A stretch of DNA of 64,000 nt from Rhodoferax sp. Its GTDB lineage: Bacteria; Pseudomonadota; Gammaproteobacteria; Burkholderiales; Burkholderiaceae_C. Location of the stretch: NCBI GenBank assembly GCA_024236015.1, contig JACKLK010000001.1, forward strand, positions 434,001 to 498,000. Direction: 5' to 3'. Positions 43,001-52,038 of the stretch are shown in pieces; within the stretch, counting starts at the first letter, position 1, and every line of letters begins with the position of its first letter. Position numbers and translations under genes: made by a program. Below the pieces are notes generated by a model. That model ran no database searches and was not told the DNA's origin. It was given only the letters and a program-made list of their open reading frames with translations.

Positions 43001-46000
43001 TCAGCGAACGAGTCGAATCGGAAGATGCCCGCTAGTCAAATAGTGTACGTTAAAGGAGCCGGTATGAAAGTTCATAGGCAGGGCGTTGTACTCACCCAGT
43101 CCAAATTGGGAATTTAAGTCTGGAGTTGATGACCAATAGGTGCTAGGTCGATCCCACGTTGTAAAACCTGGGAAAGCGACTGTATCAATTGCCGGGCTAT
43201 ATCGACTGCGGTCTGCCAGACTTGATAGCTCCTTAATATTTGGTATGCGCCAACCCGCCTGTGTTTTTGCATGTGCAAGCGCCTCTTCGAAAGTAAAATC
43301 GACTCGGGTGCCAGTACATGAGTTGGCGCTGTTGTCCCAAGTTTCACCTTCACTGCAACGACGCCATGTTAAGCCAGTGAGATTATCAATCACCAAAGCG
43401 TTGGGAACACCGAATTCATCAGCCGTATACGTGTACGTTCTCTGAGCCAATATAGCGCCGCGCACCAGACGCACCGAAGTATCTCCTTGAGATAAGCTTG
43501 GAGTTCGACTGTACGCATTGCCGGGTCTTAGGCTACCTGTTTGGAACAATACTAACCATGCGCCATTACTACTGGGCGCATAGTTGGCTGACGTCCAATA
43601 ATAGCGCCTCGTAGTGTTAGGGAACCAGGCACTGTCAATTTTCGGGTTTTGAGAGTTGAACCCCACTACGCCGAAGTCAACTATACTAAGCAATTCATCA
43701 GGCGTCGGTAGTCGCCAATCACTATACCCACACAAAGCGATGGCATTAACAGCGTTCATATATCCTATCGTATTTGTGCTGGCATCAATTTGTTCCTGCG
43801 TAGGTACTACTACGGCCGTGCCAGTCCAAATTTGTGGTTGAGTAAGGCTATCGTAGTTTGTATAGCTTCTATTCATGTCACGCAAACCACCATCAGTTGT
43901 CTTCACCTCCCACATCAACCCAGTTACATTGTCCTTTACACAACCTCCGACGACTGCACTGTAGCTAAATCCCAGCTTGCCATCGCTGTTGTCCGTGGAA
44001 CTCACATCACGCCCAATCATCCCGTCTTGCTTATCGTTCAGTGCAAGGACTGCGGCACTAGTACAACTAACTAAAGCACCGCTACCGGACTGACGGCATT
44101 GCGTAGAGGTTATACCTGTGTCAGTCAGTTTGTTCGCAAAGGTCTCAGGCGGTGGATTGGTCGCCACAACCGAGGGAATCGATTGCAAAGGGCCAGTGAA
44201 TCCAGGTACCGTGTAGTAGACGTTGACTGCGAGGAAAGCGGTTACTGGCGTACAGCTATATTGCCGCTGACTCGCTGATCCACCCGCAATGGCCGTCATT
44301 GGGCTTGGCCCACAGTTGCTCGCTGTGAAAGCTATTGATTCAGGCAAATTCGTTCCGGTAACCGTGCACACCATCGGCACACCGACTATGGGTTGCGCGC
44401 ACCGCGCGGAGGAAACTGTAGCGGCAGGAGGCGGATCAATAACAATCCTAGAGGAACCCCATGCCACCAAATAGGCAGCATCGTTGCCAGTCAGTTTGAG
44501 AAAAATATCAAAAGTGCCAGCAGGACTATTCGGCAACGCAAATGGCTTGAGCAGCGTGATCAGATATTTTCCAGGCGAGTTTTCAGCAGTAATTGAAACT
44601 TCCGCCTGTCCGTTGACATTCTCATGCTCGTATATAGTCCCCTTCACCAATATCCTCAACTGTAAGTCATCGGCATATTTGGAAAGATCTATTTGATCAC
44701 CTAGTGCGTTTGACATGTCGACGCGAAGGGTAGGGGAAAAGACATTCGTCGGACTAGATACATTTTCAATGGCCAATGCGCGGAACTCACTGCTGGAATC
44801 GGACGATGAAATGCTCCCCAAGTAACTTCCATTGCTGAAGCCTGTCTTCGCGGCCGTCAAAAGGCTGGCGAAATCACCCTCGCGAACAATAGATGCGTCG
44901 GAATCCAAGGCGTATTTTGCTTTGGACCAGTCGATCTGTCCGGCATACCTGTCTGCCAATGAGTAGTCGTAAAAGCCTTTACTACTATCCCATCGAATCC
45001 AAGCGTTAGGAAGCGGCTGCAAAGCGTAGGCGGGATAATTGGAGTCGTAAACGTCAAATATCCCAGAGTCCTTGGTCCCACGATAATTGTAGACCGTCAC
45101 AGAATGACCAGCCTTTCCACCACCTTCGCCAAAAGTTAATACAAGTGGTTGGCCCTTCTTTAGAAAGTATGTCGCAATTTGGAACTGCAATTTTAGATTT
45201 GAAACGAGTTCATAAACGGGGTTGGCATTCCAACTTGCAGGCCACCTTACGCTCGCGTGTGCACGGCTTGCAAGCTCTGTGGCAATAGCGTCATCGAATG
45301 GCTCACTATCTAAATAGTCTACCAACTTTCCTTTTTGTTTAAAGCGATCAGCCAATCCTCTGCCCTCTGCGGCTTTTGCGACACTGAAATAGTAAGAAGC
45401 AAATGCGGCAATACCTGTGCAAGACCCCCCTCCAGAGGAGCTTACAATGCCTGCCGGATTCACAATGAAAAATCCATCCAGACTTGGATTGAACTTCGAA
45501 TCAGCCACAAAGGAGGTAGACTCAAGCATCGGCTTGATACTCGTCTCATGGTAGTCTGAAGTGGCCACAATCCATTGTGAAAAATGCCTTGTTCGGACAA
45601 TGATTAACCCTCGCTCTGAATCGATCGCCTGAGAAACCACTGGGCGAAACGGCTTGTTGGGGCTTTCTCTCGTCCATACGAAGGGTGTTTTATTGCCGGA
45701 TCGTAGATACGGCAGCGTCAACTCAACATAATTGTTGAAGTTGCTATTGGAATCTATTCTATTTATTGAAATTAGCTTGCCAATTGGAGACAACGTGGTG
45801 TCTCCAATTGCACTCAGTTGTTTCAATTCTGAATACCTGATCTCCACCTTGACAGGAGTATTGGATGCGTTGGAGCCAATGGATATCTTGGTGCCAAGTA
45901 TCGGTGATGAATTATCGAGCACCTCCACTTCGCCACCAGTCGATGGGATAGAGGCAGTAACCGGGGGGTTGCCAGAGATAGTCCAGCTGAAAGCATTGAC

Positions 46001-46381
46001 GTCGAACGGGACGGCGCGATCATGGCGGATCTTAATGGTGTCACTGGGACTTGTTATTGAGCCTTTGTCGACAGTGCCGACTGAAACGGCGCCGTCAACT
46101 ATCGAGGTACCCGGGCCTACCACCACCAATTGAGCGTTGACCCCGTCAAGGCTAATTGCCCCTCCTAGAATCGTGACTTGGTATTGATACTCGAATACGG
46201 TCCGCGTAACGCGCTTTTCGTTAACTTTGGTTAGTGCTATGACGGTCGGTTCGATTCGGGCAAGGACGCTAGCACCGACTTCGGCGAAAGCAGGTTTGGC
46301 GATCAGAGTCGTCGCCCCCAATACGAGAAAACTAGCAAGCTGGGCCAGAGTCTCCCGACACTTAATCAAACAGGATGTCAT
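43001..46381 (-). CDS. Large secreted protein: cysteine-peptidase-like region plus two DUF1566 domains
   Basis: An 1126-residue protein with lower GC than its neighbours and no close family name. Residues 1-33 form a signal peptide (LASFLVLGATTLIAKPAFA). Residues 35-280 are beta-rich. Residues 300-455 look like a papain/C39-like peptidase: Cys321 in GGGSCTGIAAF, His426 in KAGHSVTVYNY and Asp446/Asn448 in FDVYDSNYP are in the right order. Beta-rich, Ig-like stretches follow. The C-terminus has two DUF1566 (Lcl C-terminal, C-type-lectin-like) domains, each with the pattern VTGLMWE or LTGLTWRR, DWRLPT or GWRIPN, EL, YWTS or YWSS and VRLVRG or IRLVR. It is probably exported to the envelope or medium. 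Function unknown; peptidase activity is inference. Confidence 0.75.
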   Translation of the reverse strand: MTSCLIKCRETLAQLASFLVLGATTLIAKPAFAEVGASVLARIEPTVIALTKVNEKRVTRTVFEYQYQVTILGGAISLDGVNAQLVVVGPGTSIVDGAVSVGTVDKGSITSPSDTIKIRHDRAVPFDVNAFSWTISGNPPVTASIPSTGGEVEVLDNSSPILGTKISIGSNASNTPVKVEIRYSELKQLSAIGDTTLSPIGKLISINRIDSNSNFNNYVELTLPYLRSGNKTPFVWTRESPNKPFRPVVSQAIDSERGLIIVRTRHFSQWIVATSDYHETSIKPMLESTSFVADSKFNPSLDGFFIVNPAGIVSSSGGGSCTGIAAFASYYFSVAKAAEGRGLADRFKQKGKLVDYLDSEPFDDAIATELASRAHASVRWPASWNANPVYELVSNLKLQFQIATYFLKKGQPLVLTFGEGGGKAGHSVTVYNYRGTKDSGIFDVYDSNYPAYALQPLPNAWIRWDSSKGFYDYSLADRYAGQIDWSKAKYALDSDASIVREGDFASLLTAAKTGFSNGSYLGSISSSDSSSEFRALAIENVSSPTNVFSPTLRVDMSNALGDQIDLSKYADDLQLRILVKGTIYEHENVNGQAEVSITAENSPGKYLITLLKPFALPNSPAGTFDIFLKLTGNDAAYLVAWGSSRIVIDPPPAATVSSARCAQPIVGVPMVCTVTGTNLPESIAFTASNCGPSPMTAIAGGSASQRQYSCTPVTAFLAVNVYYTVPGFTGPLQSIPSVVATNPPPETFANKLTDTGITSTQCRQSGSGALVSCTSAAVLALNDKQDGMIGRDVSSTDNSDGKLGFSYSAVVGGCVKDNVTGLMWEVKTTDGGLRDMNRSYTNYDSLTQPQIWTGTAVVVPTQEQIDASTNTIGYMNAVNAIALCGYSDWRLPTPDELLSIVDFGVVGFNSQNPKIDSAWFPNTTRRYYWTSANYAPSSNGAWLVLFQTGSLRPGNAYSRTPSLSQGDTSVRLVRGAILAQRTYTYTADEFGVPNALVIDNLTGLTWRRCSEGETWDNSANSCTGTRVDFTFEEALAHAKTQAGWRIPNIKELSSLADRSRYSPAIDTVAFPGFTTWDRPSTYWSSTPDLNSQFGLGEYNALPMNFHTGSFNVHYLTSGHLPIRLVR

Positions 46382-46596
46382 AGGCGTACTCCGATAACTG
46401 GCTTCTCACGACCAGCCGAAAATCGTTATTGGATTTGACTCGCTTTGGTGGACGGCCAATTGGCCTGACCGATGAGTCGGTTCGACGCAATCGCATGGAC
46501 ATTCACCGAGCACGAGCGGCGTGGCACCTGCAATACACACTCGGATGGCGAATCATCGGTTTGCGTCGATCGAGCACCCGCGAAATGGGATGAAGT

Positions 46597-47166
46597 TCAG
46601 ATAAGCATCGTATTGATTCGACGCCTCCACCGTACCTGCCCAGCGATCACAAGAAGCCCCATTGCAAGAAGTACTGACTCAGGAAGTTCTGGAACCGCGC
46701 TAACGGTCGTCATCCCGGAGAAAACTACCTGAAAGTTTGAGTCAACGATGTCAAACGGCATTTCAGAGGGAGTTCCAAAGCCCAAATATGTGAAGCCGAC
46801 GGCAAAACCATTTTGACTTTGGCCTGGATTCAGGGCATCGGCCGGATTGAGAACAAGTGCATCGAAAAAACCATCCGCTGGAATGCCACTGTCGGGCTGA
46901 ATAACAAGAGGATCCCATGTTGCTGGTGACGAGACTACAGACAAGTTCGAAAATTGCGTCACGTCGAAATAGACAGTGAACTCGCTAATCTGCGTCGGAC
47001 TTCCGTCGTTGATGATGGTCAATGCGGTCAACCAATCGTCGCCGGAAAGGTATTGATAGCTCTGAGTGATACTTGCCGAATGAGCGGAAATTTGAACCAG
47101 GAACCCCGCGACGAGTGCTGACAAGTAGTGGCAAACCGAAGGACCAGCGAGTCTGAACAATTCCAC
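46597..47166 (-). CDS. PEP-CTERM-like exported protein
   Basis: A 189-residue exported protein. It has an N-terminal signal segment (HYLSALVAGFLVQISAHSA), a beta-rich middle (SYQYLSGDDWLTALTIIND, TPSEMPFDIVDSNFQ) and a C-terminal tripartite tail: VPELPES, a hydrophobic helix (VLLAMGLLVIAGQV) and the basic RWRRR. This tail is a slightly degenerate PEP-CTERM sorting signal, normally VPEP, recognised by exosortase. I use the GTG at 47166, 5 bases after GGGAGAG. It is co-directional with the large secreted-protein gene 215 bases downstream. No exosortase gene is in the window. Confidence 0.65.
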   Translation of the reverse strand: MELFRLAGPSVCHYLSALVAGFLVQISAHSASITQSYQYLSGDDWLTALTIINDGSPTQISEFTVYFDVTQFSNLSVVSSPATWDPLVIQPDSGIPADGFFDALVLNPADALNPGQSQNGFAVGFTYLGFGTPSEMPFDIVDSNFQVVFSGMTTVSAVPELPESVLLAMGLLVIAGQVRWRRRINTMLI

Positions 47167-47537
47167 AATGCTCTCCCTACATTCTTGGTTGTTCTTCTCC
47201 GACCCGGACTAGATGAGTTCTGACCGCGACCGGCACGTTGTTTGGCAAACCAAATGTAAGCAACATTTACGCCGTTGTCGACAGCCTTTTGGAAGTTCAA
47301 TGAAATCAACGAGCTTCGCGCCAGTCAATGACACTCAATCTGCCACCACTCATGTCGATGTCAAGAACCTCGACGCTGGACCAAGGGTTTACATGTTGAA
47401 TTTCGCCTCCGCCGAATGAACTTGTCGAATTGACCAATGTTTCATGCGTTCGAATGCTGAGACTGATCGAACCCGATGTCGTAGTCGCGTAGTTGGCTGG
47501 TCGCCAGCTCGCGAGGCGGTGTCCGTGCCACTTGACC
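47167..47537. other. Element 2 distal spacer, no recognised gene
   Basis: 371 bases upstream of the PEP-CTERM-like gene. Short frames exist on both strands (for example 47306-47578 minus), but none has recognisable content or a good ribosome-binding site. Confidence 0.4.
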
Positions 47538-47648
47538 TGCGCGACTTTTGCGCGAGTTCTATTTGCATCCATAGGCACTCATGCGCGACTTCGAAAAATT
47601 TGGGCGTCCGTAAGTCGTTGATTCAAAATAAATCGGATAACATCGCGT
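47538..47648 (+). repeat. 111-bp flank repeat, copy 2
   Basis: Second copy of the sequence at 40910-41020, ending exactly at att repeat 3. It marks the distal end of element 2. Confidence 0.85.
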
Positions 47649-47696
47649 TGGTTTGGGACCAGAGGGTCGAAGGTTCGAATCCTTTCGCCCCGACCA
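47649..47696 (+). repeat. att repeat 3 (tRNA-Pro 3' end, variant T-arm)
   Basis: A 48-bp copy of the tRNA-Pro 3' end differing from repeats 1 and 2 at four bases, all in the T-stem: GAAGG...CCTTT replaces GTACG...CGTAT. The four changes form two compensatory base pairs. There is no 5' tRNA half, so it is not a tRNA gene. tRNA-Arg begins 37 bases downstream. Confidence 0.9.
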
Positions 47697-47732
47697 TCAT
47701 TTTTCATCGTGTTGTCGAGCTCCTTGCTCCCA

Positions 47733-47809
<77 letters not shown>

Positions 47810-48108
47810 TCAACGGTGACATTTCCCGCGATCGAAGCTGAAGCGTGCTGCAGTCGGGGTTATGCCCGGGTCACCTTGGTTTCAGTGGCAATGGCCCACC
47901 GACTGCTTGGTCGAGGCAGCGTCGGCTTCCAAACATCACCGGTTGGCATTTGTCCAGATGGCCGATCCCTGCAGTGAACCCGGTTGTTTGCGGTATCGAC
48001 TCAGGGCGCTGACAGCCCGACACCGATGTCGACGAAATGATGACCGGCTCTGCCAGCTTTCAGGTGGCATGCATCGAGTCGCTGTTCTGCCTGGTTGACA
48101 CTGGATAC
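47810..48108. other. Spacer after tRNA-Arg
   Basis: 299 bases with no recognised gene or RNA. I looked for a third tRNA, which often follows a Pro-Arg pair, and saw none. Confidence 0.4.
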
Positions 48109-48726
48109 TTACCTCAACGCCTGCCAGGCGCCGACCTGCGGCGAGCTCAGCACCACGAATGCGATCACGTTCATGACCACGGTGCCCCAGAACGCGGACC
48201 GGAACGATGCCTTCACTGACTTGTGCCGCAGGAATTGCTGCGCCAGCATGGCGCCAGGCCAGCCTCCAACAAGTCCAGTGAGCAACAATGTGCTTTCCTT
48301 GGTGCGCCATCCGCCGGACTTGGCCGCAGACTTGTCCGCCGCGTACATGATGAAGCACACAGTGCTGAGCGCAAGGTACGCCAGCCCGACTGTGTTCGGG
48401 ACTCGCCAGACGACGGCAATGGCAACATACAGGAGAGCGAAGGCGGGGACTGCGAACAGACTGGCGCCACCCCATTGGGCATCGGGGTTCCTCGGGCGCG
48501 TCTTGATGGTGTTTGGCGAACGCACCAGCATGACGTTCCTCGCTCGCTTCTTGCCGTCTCGATGGATCTCCAACTCAAACGACACGCGCTGATTCAGCGG
48601 TGGTCGCCCGGATCGCGGTGGAAACGCCGTGATATGGACGAAGACATCTTGTCCACCTTGTGCCGGCGTGATAAAGCCGAAAGCGCGTTCTTCGTTCCAG
48701 GTCTTGACGACGCCCTCAAATCGCAT
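48109..48726 (-). CDS. Cold-shock domain/DUF1294 fusion membrane protein
   Basis: A 205-residue two-part protein. Residues 1-70 are a cold-shock-like OB fold: GVVKTWNEERAFGFITPAQGG contains the RNP1-type FGFI, and QDVFVHITAF matches RNP2. Residues 85-205 form DUF1294, with about four transmembrane helices and the signature YAADKSAAKSGGWRTKE, LLLTGLVGGWPGAMLAQQFLRHK. It would place a nucleic-acid-binding domain at the cytoplasmic face of the membrane. The fusion is known in proteobacteria, but its role is not. Confidence 0.88.
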   Translation of the reverse strand: MRFEGVVKTWNEERAFGFITPAQGGQDVFVHITAFPPRSGRPPLNQRVSFELEIHRDGKKRARNVMLVRSPNTIKTRPRNPDAQWGGASLFAVPAFALLYVAIAVVWRVPNTVGLAYLALSTVCFIMYAADKSAAKSGGWRTKESTLLLTGLVGGWPGAMLAQQFLRHKSVKASFRSAFWGTVVMNVIAFVVLSSPQVGAWQALR

Positions 48727-48777
48727 CGATGCTCTCCCGATAGCTGTAAACAGTGGTCACCGTGTGCCTGGATCTGT

Positions 48778-49251
48778 TCAGCAGCCAATATCCCGGTATC
48801 TCTTGCGCAGCTTGAATAGGTCGTGCTGCACAGCCGTACGCGCCCCGGCAGACGCAGAACGCTCAATCACCTCCGCATCAGCGATGCCAGCATCGAGCGA
48901 GACGCACTCGGCCTTGGCGGCTGATGACAAATCCATTCGCCGTGCCGTAACAGCATATCGGTCCGTGGTGAGGCCGGTCCATGGCTTGACCGCTTTCACA
49001 TACTGCTCGCGCGTCGTCTCTCGCAGAACATCGCGTCCGACAGATCGGCGCCCCGATGCCCGGTCCAAACCACGGGTCGGCTCCACGTCGATGCGCTTGG
49101 CTCCCAGACACGGATCGTCCGAATAGACCACCGTGCCAGCCACGTCGCACTTGAATACCGTTCGCGACGGATTCGGCAACTGCAGTGACTGTCCGTGGGC
49201 AGGCCAGGAGAAGAGCGCGATAGCCGCGGCACTTGCCACGAACCAGTGCAT
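48778..49251 (-). CDS. DUF4124-like exported protein
   Basis: A 157-residue protein with a signal peptide (HWFVASAAAIALFSWPAHGQS) and a short beta motif VFKCDVAGTVVYSDDPCLG. This is the Y/FKC-D..G...YSD.PC pattern of DUF4124 proteins, with two cysteines probably bridged. The helical C-terminal part ends YRDIGC. I use the Met at 49251; an earlier Met at 49287 would put charged residues before the signal. Likely periplasmic, function unknown. Confidence 0.65.
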   Translation of the reverse strand: MHWFVASAAAIALFSWPAHGQSLQLPNPSRTVFKCDVAGTVVYSDDPCLGAKRIDVEPTRGLDRASGRRSVGRDVLRETTREQYVKAVKPWTGLTTDRYAVTARRMDLSSAAKAECVSLDAGIADAEVIERSASAGARTAVQHDLFKLRKRYRDIGC

Positions 49252-49880
49252 GCATGGCAACACGCGGCGATGGTCAGCCCATCGCATACATGACCCAAAT
49301 TTCACCAGTCCGCGCTGCATGGTACCGGGCAATTTCCTCTCGGTGGCGACTGCGTCGTCACCCAAATCATACGGCCATATCCTGCGCCTTTGCGCCGCTC
49401 CGCATCGCTTACAACAACCAACCAGATCGATTCCCGTGCCCGCTTCCAGATCCCGCCAGCACGATCTGCCGTTATCGCAGCAAGAGGCCGGCGGCCGCCG
49501 GTCGGTACGGCTCGCGCCTGGACAGACGTCGGGGTCGGGGGCGGAGTCCGTCAAATCGTCCCGTTGACCCCGCCGGAGCGCGAATTCCCGGCCGTTGTGG
49601 AACATCCAACCCTGATGGCTGCATCGGTCGATACCGGGTGTGTGTCGATGCCATCTGTCCCGCGTTCAAGGCCGGGTTCATCGCGCCCGCGTCGCATCAG
49701 ACAGACATCCGCAGGGGGAGCCGGAGGCGGTGAGCGTGCACAAATGGACTTGTCGTGACCGGCCGGAAACCGCGGCAATGGATACCGCAGGACAAGGGCT
49801 GATGGCATGGCACTCCCCCAGTGCCGAACCGCCGCCGGATGTGTTCTCCATATGAAGCTTCGCCTCGCGCCAAGTCCCCC
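49252..49880. other. 629-bp stretch without a recognised gene
   Basis: Frames on both strands are open by virtue of high GC, but none shows family motifs, a signal peptide or a good start. A GC-rich palindrome occurs near 49480-49500. Together with the truncated gene next to it, this looks like gene-poor, rearranged DNA. Confidence 0.4.
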
Positions 49881-51083
49881 TCAAGCGTAGTTGATCACCA
49901 GGTGCCGGATATCACTCATGTCCTCCATCGCATATCGCGTGCCTTCGCGGCCGGTGCCCGAGGCCTTCCAGCCGCCGAAGGGCATGTTGTCGATGCGGTA
50001 GATCGGCACGTCATTGACCATCAGGCCGCCCACTTCCCAGTCCTCGATGGCGCGGAAGGCGCGTCGCAGGTCCTGCGTGAACAGGCCGCCCTGCAGGCCG
50101 TACTTGGAGTCGGCGCACCGTTTCACCGCATCGTCGAATTCGTCGTAGGTGTTGAGCGTCAGCACCGGGCCGAAGATTTCCTCGTCCTCGACCTTCATGC
50201 CTGCACGGGTGTCGGTCAGCACCGTGGGCTGCACGACGGTCTTGTCGCGCGTGCCGCCACACAGCACCCGGGCGCCTTGTGCCACGGCCTCGTCGACCCA
50301 GGACTGGATCCGAATCGCCGAGCCTTCGTCGATGACCGGGCCCACGTCGATGCCTTCTTCCATCGGATTGCCGACCTTGCAGGCCGAGACCTTCTGCACC
50401 AGCAGTTCGGTGAAGCGCTGCTGCACCGCGCGCTGTACCAGGATGCGCTGCACACCGATGCAGTACTGGCCACCATAGACGACGCCGCCGCGCACGCAGC
50501 GCGCCGCGGCGAACTCCAGGTCGGCGTCTTCGGCGACGATGACGGCGCCGTTGCCGCCGAGTTCGAGCGCGACTTTCTTCTGTCCGGCGATCGACTTGAT
50601 GTGCCAGCCGACCTTGGCGCTGCCGGTGAAGCTGACCATGGCGAACCGGTCGTCCCGCACCATGGCCTCGGCCAGCGGCACCGGGCAGTGGCAGACTTCG
50701 AGTGCACCTTCGGGCAAGCCGGCATCGCGGAACAACTGCTGCAACAGCTGCGAGGTCAGTGGTGTCTGGGGGGCCGGCTTGAGCACCACGCTGTTGCCCA
50801 CCGCCAGCGCCGGCGCGACCTTGTGCAGCACCAGGTTGAGCGGGAAGTTGAACGGCGCGATCGCCAGCACGATGCCGATCGGGAACCGGCGCGCCAGGCC
50901 GACCCGGCGCCGGATGCTGGCCAGCGCCTGCGGATCGAGCTTGTCGAGCGAGACGGCGCGCCCCTGGGCATCGGTCGTCTGGTACTCGAACACACCCGCA
51001 TCCATGTCCAGCGGCACTTCCTCGCCACCGAAGCGCCGCGCCTCGGCGGCGGCGTTGGACAGGTTGAAGATGGCGCGCGACAC
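49881..51083 (-). pseudogene. Aldehyde dehydrogenase, N-terminally truncated
   Basis: A 400-residue open frame matching ALDH from roughly residue 85 to the C-terminus. The catalytic Cys208 (GGQYCIGVQR), Glu174 (LELGG), FNFPLNL and SFTGSAKVG are intact. The first structural region, including the N-terminal beta strands of the NAD domain, is absent. The frame starts EVSRAIFN just where plus-strand livF-type sequence begins, so a rearrangement removed the 5' end and promoter. The GTG at 51083 could allow translation, but the product would lack part of the cofactor domain. It resembles lactaldehyde/glyceraldehyde-3-phosphate-type dehydrogenases. Confidence 0.75.
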
Positions 51084-51089
51084 TTCGGC

Positions 51090-51199
51090 AGACCGCCTAC
51101 GTCATGGATACCGGCCGCATGGTGCGCCATGGCGCCAGTTCCGAGTTGCTGCGCGACCCGGCCGTGCGCGAGACCTATCTGGGCGCGATGTCCGTCTGA
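51090..51199 (+). pseudogene. Branched-chain amino acid ABC transporter ATPase (LivF) C-terminal stub
   Basis: In-frame codons read QTAYVMDTGRMVRHGASSEL and then LRDPAVRETYLGAMSV before TGA, the typical end of LivF ATPases (Y.L..G...G....L..D..V...YLG). Everything upstream is replaced by the antisense of the truncated aldehyde dehydrogenase, with the join at about 51085. Confidence 0.75.
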
Positions 51200-51223
51200 C
51201 ACGAACAAGGAGGAGAAAGAACC

Positions 51224-51976
51224 ATGACCACGACCATCTTCGAACCCGGCGGCTTTCGCTATATGCCGGCGGTCTCGCAATATTCCGGCGGTGTCGCCGC
51301 GCAACCCGGGTTCCGTATCGAGCGGGCGCGTTTTTCCAGCGTGGTTCCGCTGGCGGAGGGCTTCGAGCGCATCGCGCAGCACCTGGCGTCGCTGGGCCGT
51401 CCGAACAGCGCCTTCTGCGCATGCGAACTGCGTTCGCCGGCACCGTTCACCGAAGAAGGTTTTCGCGCCTTCAACGCCATCTACATCACCACGCTGGAAC
51501 GCTGGGGGCTGATGCAGGGCGGCGTCAATCCGGTGGCGCGCAGCAATGTCTGCCCGGACATCGATCCACCGGCGCAGCCGGGTTTCCATGCCTTCAGCTA
51601 TACGGTGGTCGACGCTGCCGCCGCACCGTCCTTCATCGTCGCCGGCAGTGCCGAGTCGCCCGAGGGCAAGGGCGACTACCGTGACAACGCGATCGCATTC
51701 GGCGATGTCTCGCCAGCCGGCCTGCGCAGGAAGGCGCAGTTCGTGCTGGCGGAAATGGAACGGCGCATGCAGGCGCTGGGCTTCGACTGGTCGTCCACGA
51801 CGGCCACCCAGGTCTACTCGGTCCATGACATCCATCCCTTCCTGGCGGACGAACTGGTGCGGCGCGGTGCGATGCGCCATGGCCTGTCGTGGCATTACAA
51901 CCGGCCGCCGATCCAGCACCTGGAGTACGAGATGGATTGCCGCGGGGTGTCGACCGAGATCGTGTTGCCGGGCTGA
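51224..51976 (+). CDS. CnbZ/RidA-like deaminase family protein
   Basis: A 250-residue protein resembling the CnbZ group (2-amino-5-chloromuconate deaminase), a RidA-related family. Recognisable stretches are FEPGGFRYMPAVSQYSGGVA, FCACELRSPAPFTEEGFRAFN, GGVNPVARSNVCPDIDPPA, and VHDIHPFLADELVRRGAMRHG. The assignment rests on memory of family sequences. Homologues commonly lie beside branched-chain-type ABC transporters, which fits the livF stub 24 bases upstream. Preceded by AAGGAGGAGAAAG. Since its upstream operon has been deleted, its expression may be altered. The natural substrate is unknown. Confidence 0.65.
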   Translation: MTTTIFEPGGFRYMPAVSQYSGGVAAQPGFRIERARFSSVVPLAEGFERIAQHLASLGRPNSAFCACELRSPAPFTEEGFRAFNAIYITTLERWGLMQGGVNPVARSNVCPDIDPPAQPGFHAFSYTVVDAAAAPSFIVAGSAESPEGKGDYRDNAIAFGDVSPAGLRRKAQFVLAEMERRMQALGFDWSSTTATQVYSVHDIHPFLADELVRRGAMRHGLSWHYNRPPIQHLEYEMDCRGVSTEIVLPG

Positions 51977-52038
51977 ACGCCAGTCGCCGCCCCGGCGGCA
52001 AGCGCTCCGTGACCGCGGCCGCGCAGGATGCCCGGCCG

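Larger units (their letters stand above)
41069..47696. mobile_element. Genomic island, element 2 (decayed integrative element)
   Basis: A 6.6-kb segment between att repeat 2 and att repeat 3. It begins with a second integrase remnant homologous to that of element 1 and ends with the same 111-bp flank. It holds an IS5-type element, a large AT-rich surface-protein gene and a PEP-CTERM-like gene. Its lower GC than the surroundings supports foreign origin. Confidence 0.8.

Noticed and set aside
43001..43400. Possible diversity-generating retroelement target
   Set aside because: DUF1566 domains are common DGR variable proteins, but I found no reverse transcriptase gene and no template repeat near the C-terminal codons, so there is no DGR in the window.
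47649..47696. A second complete tRNA-Pro gene at att repeat 3
   Set aside because: Only the 3' half is present; upstream is the 111-bp element flank, with no acceptor 5' strand or D-arm.
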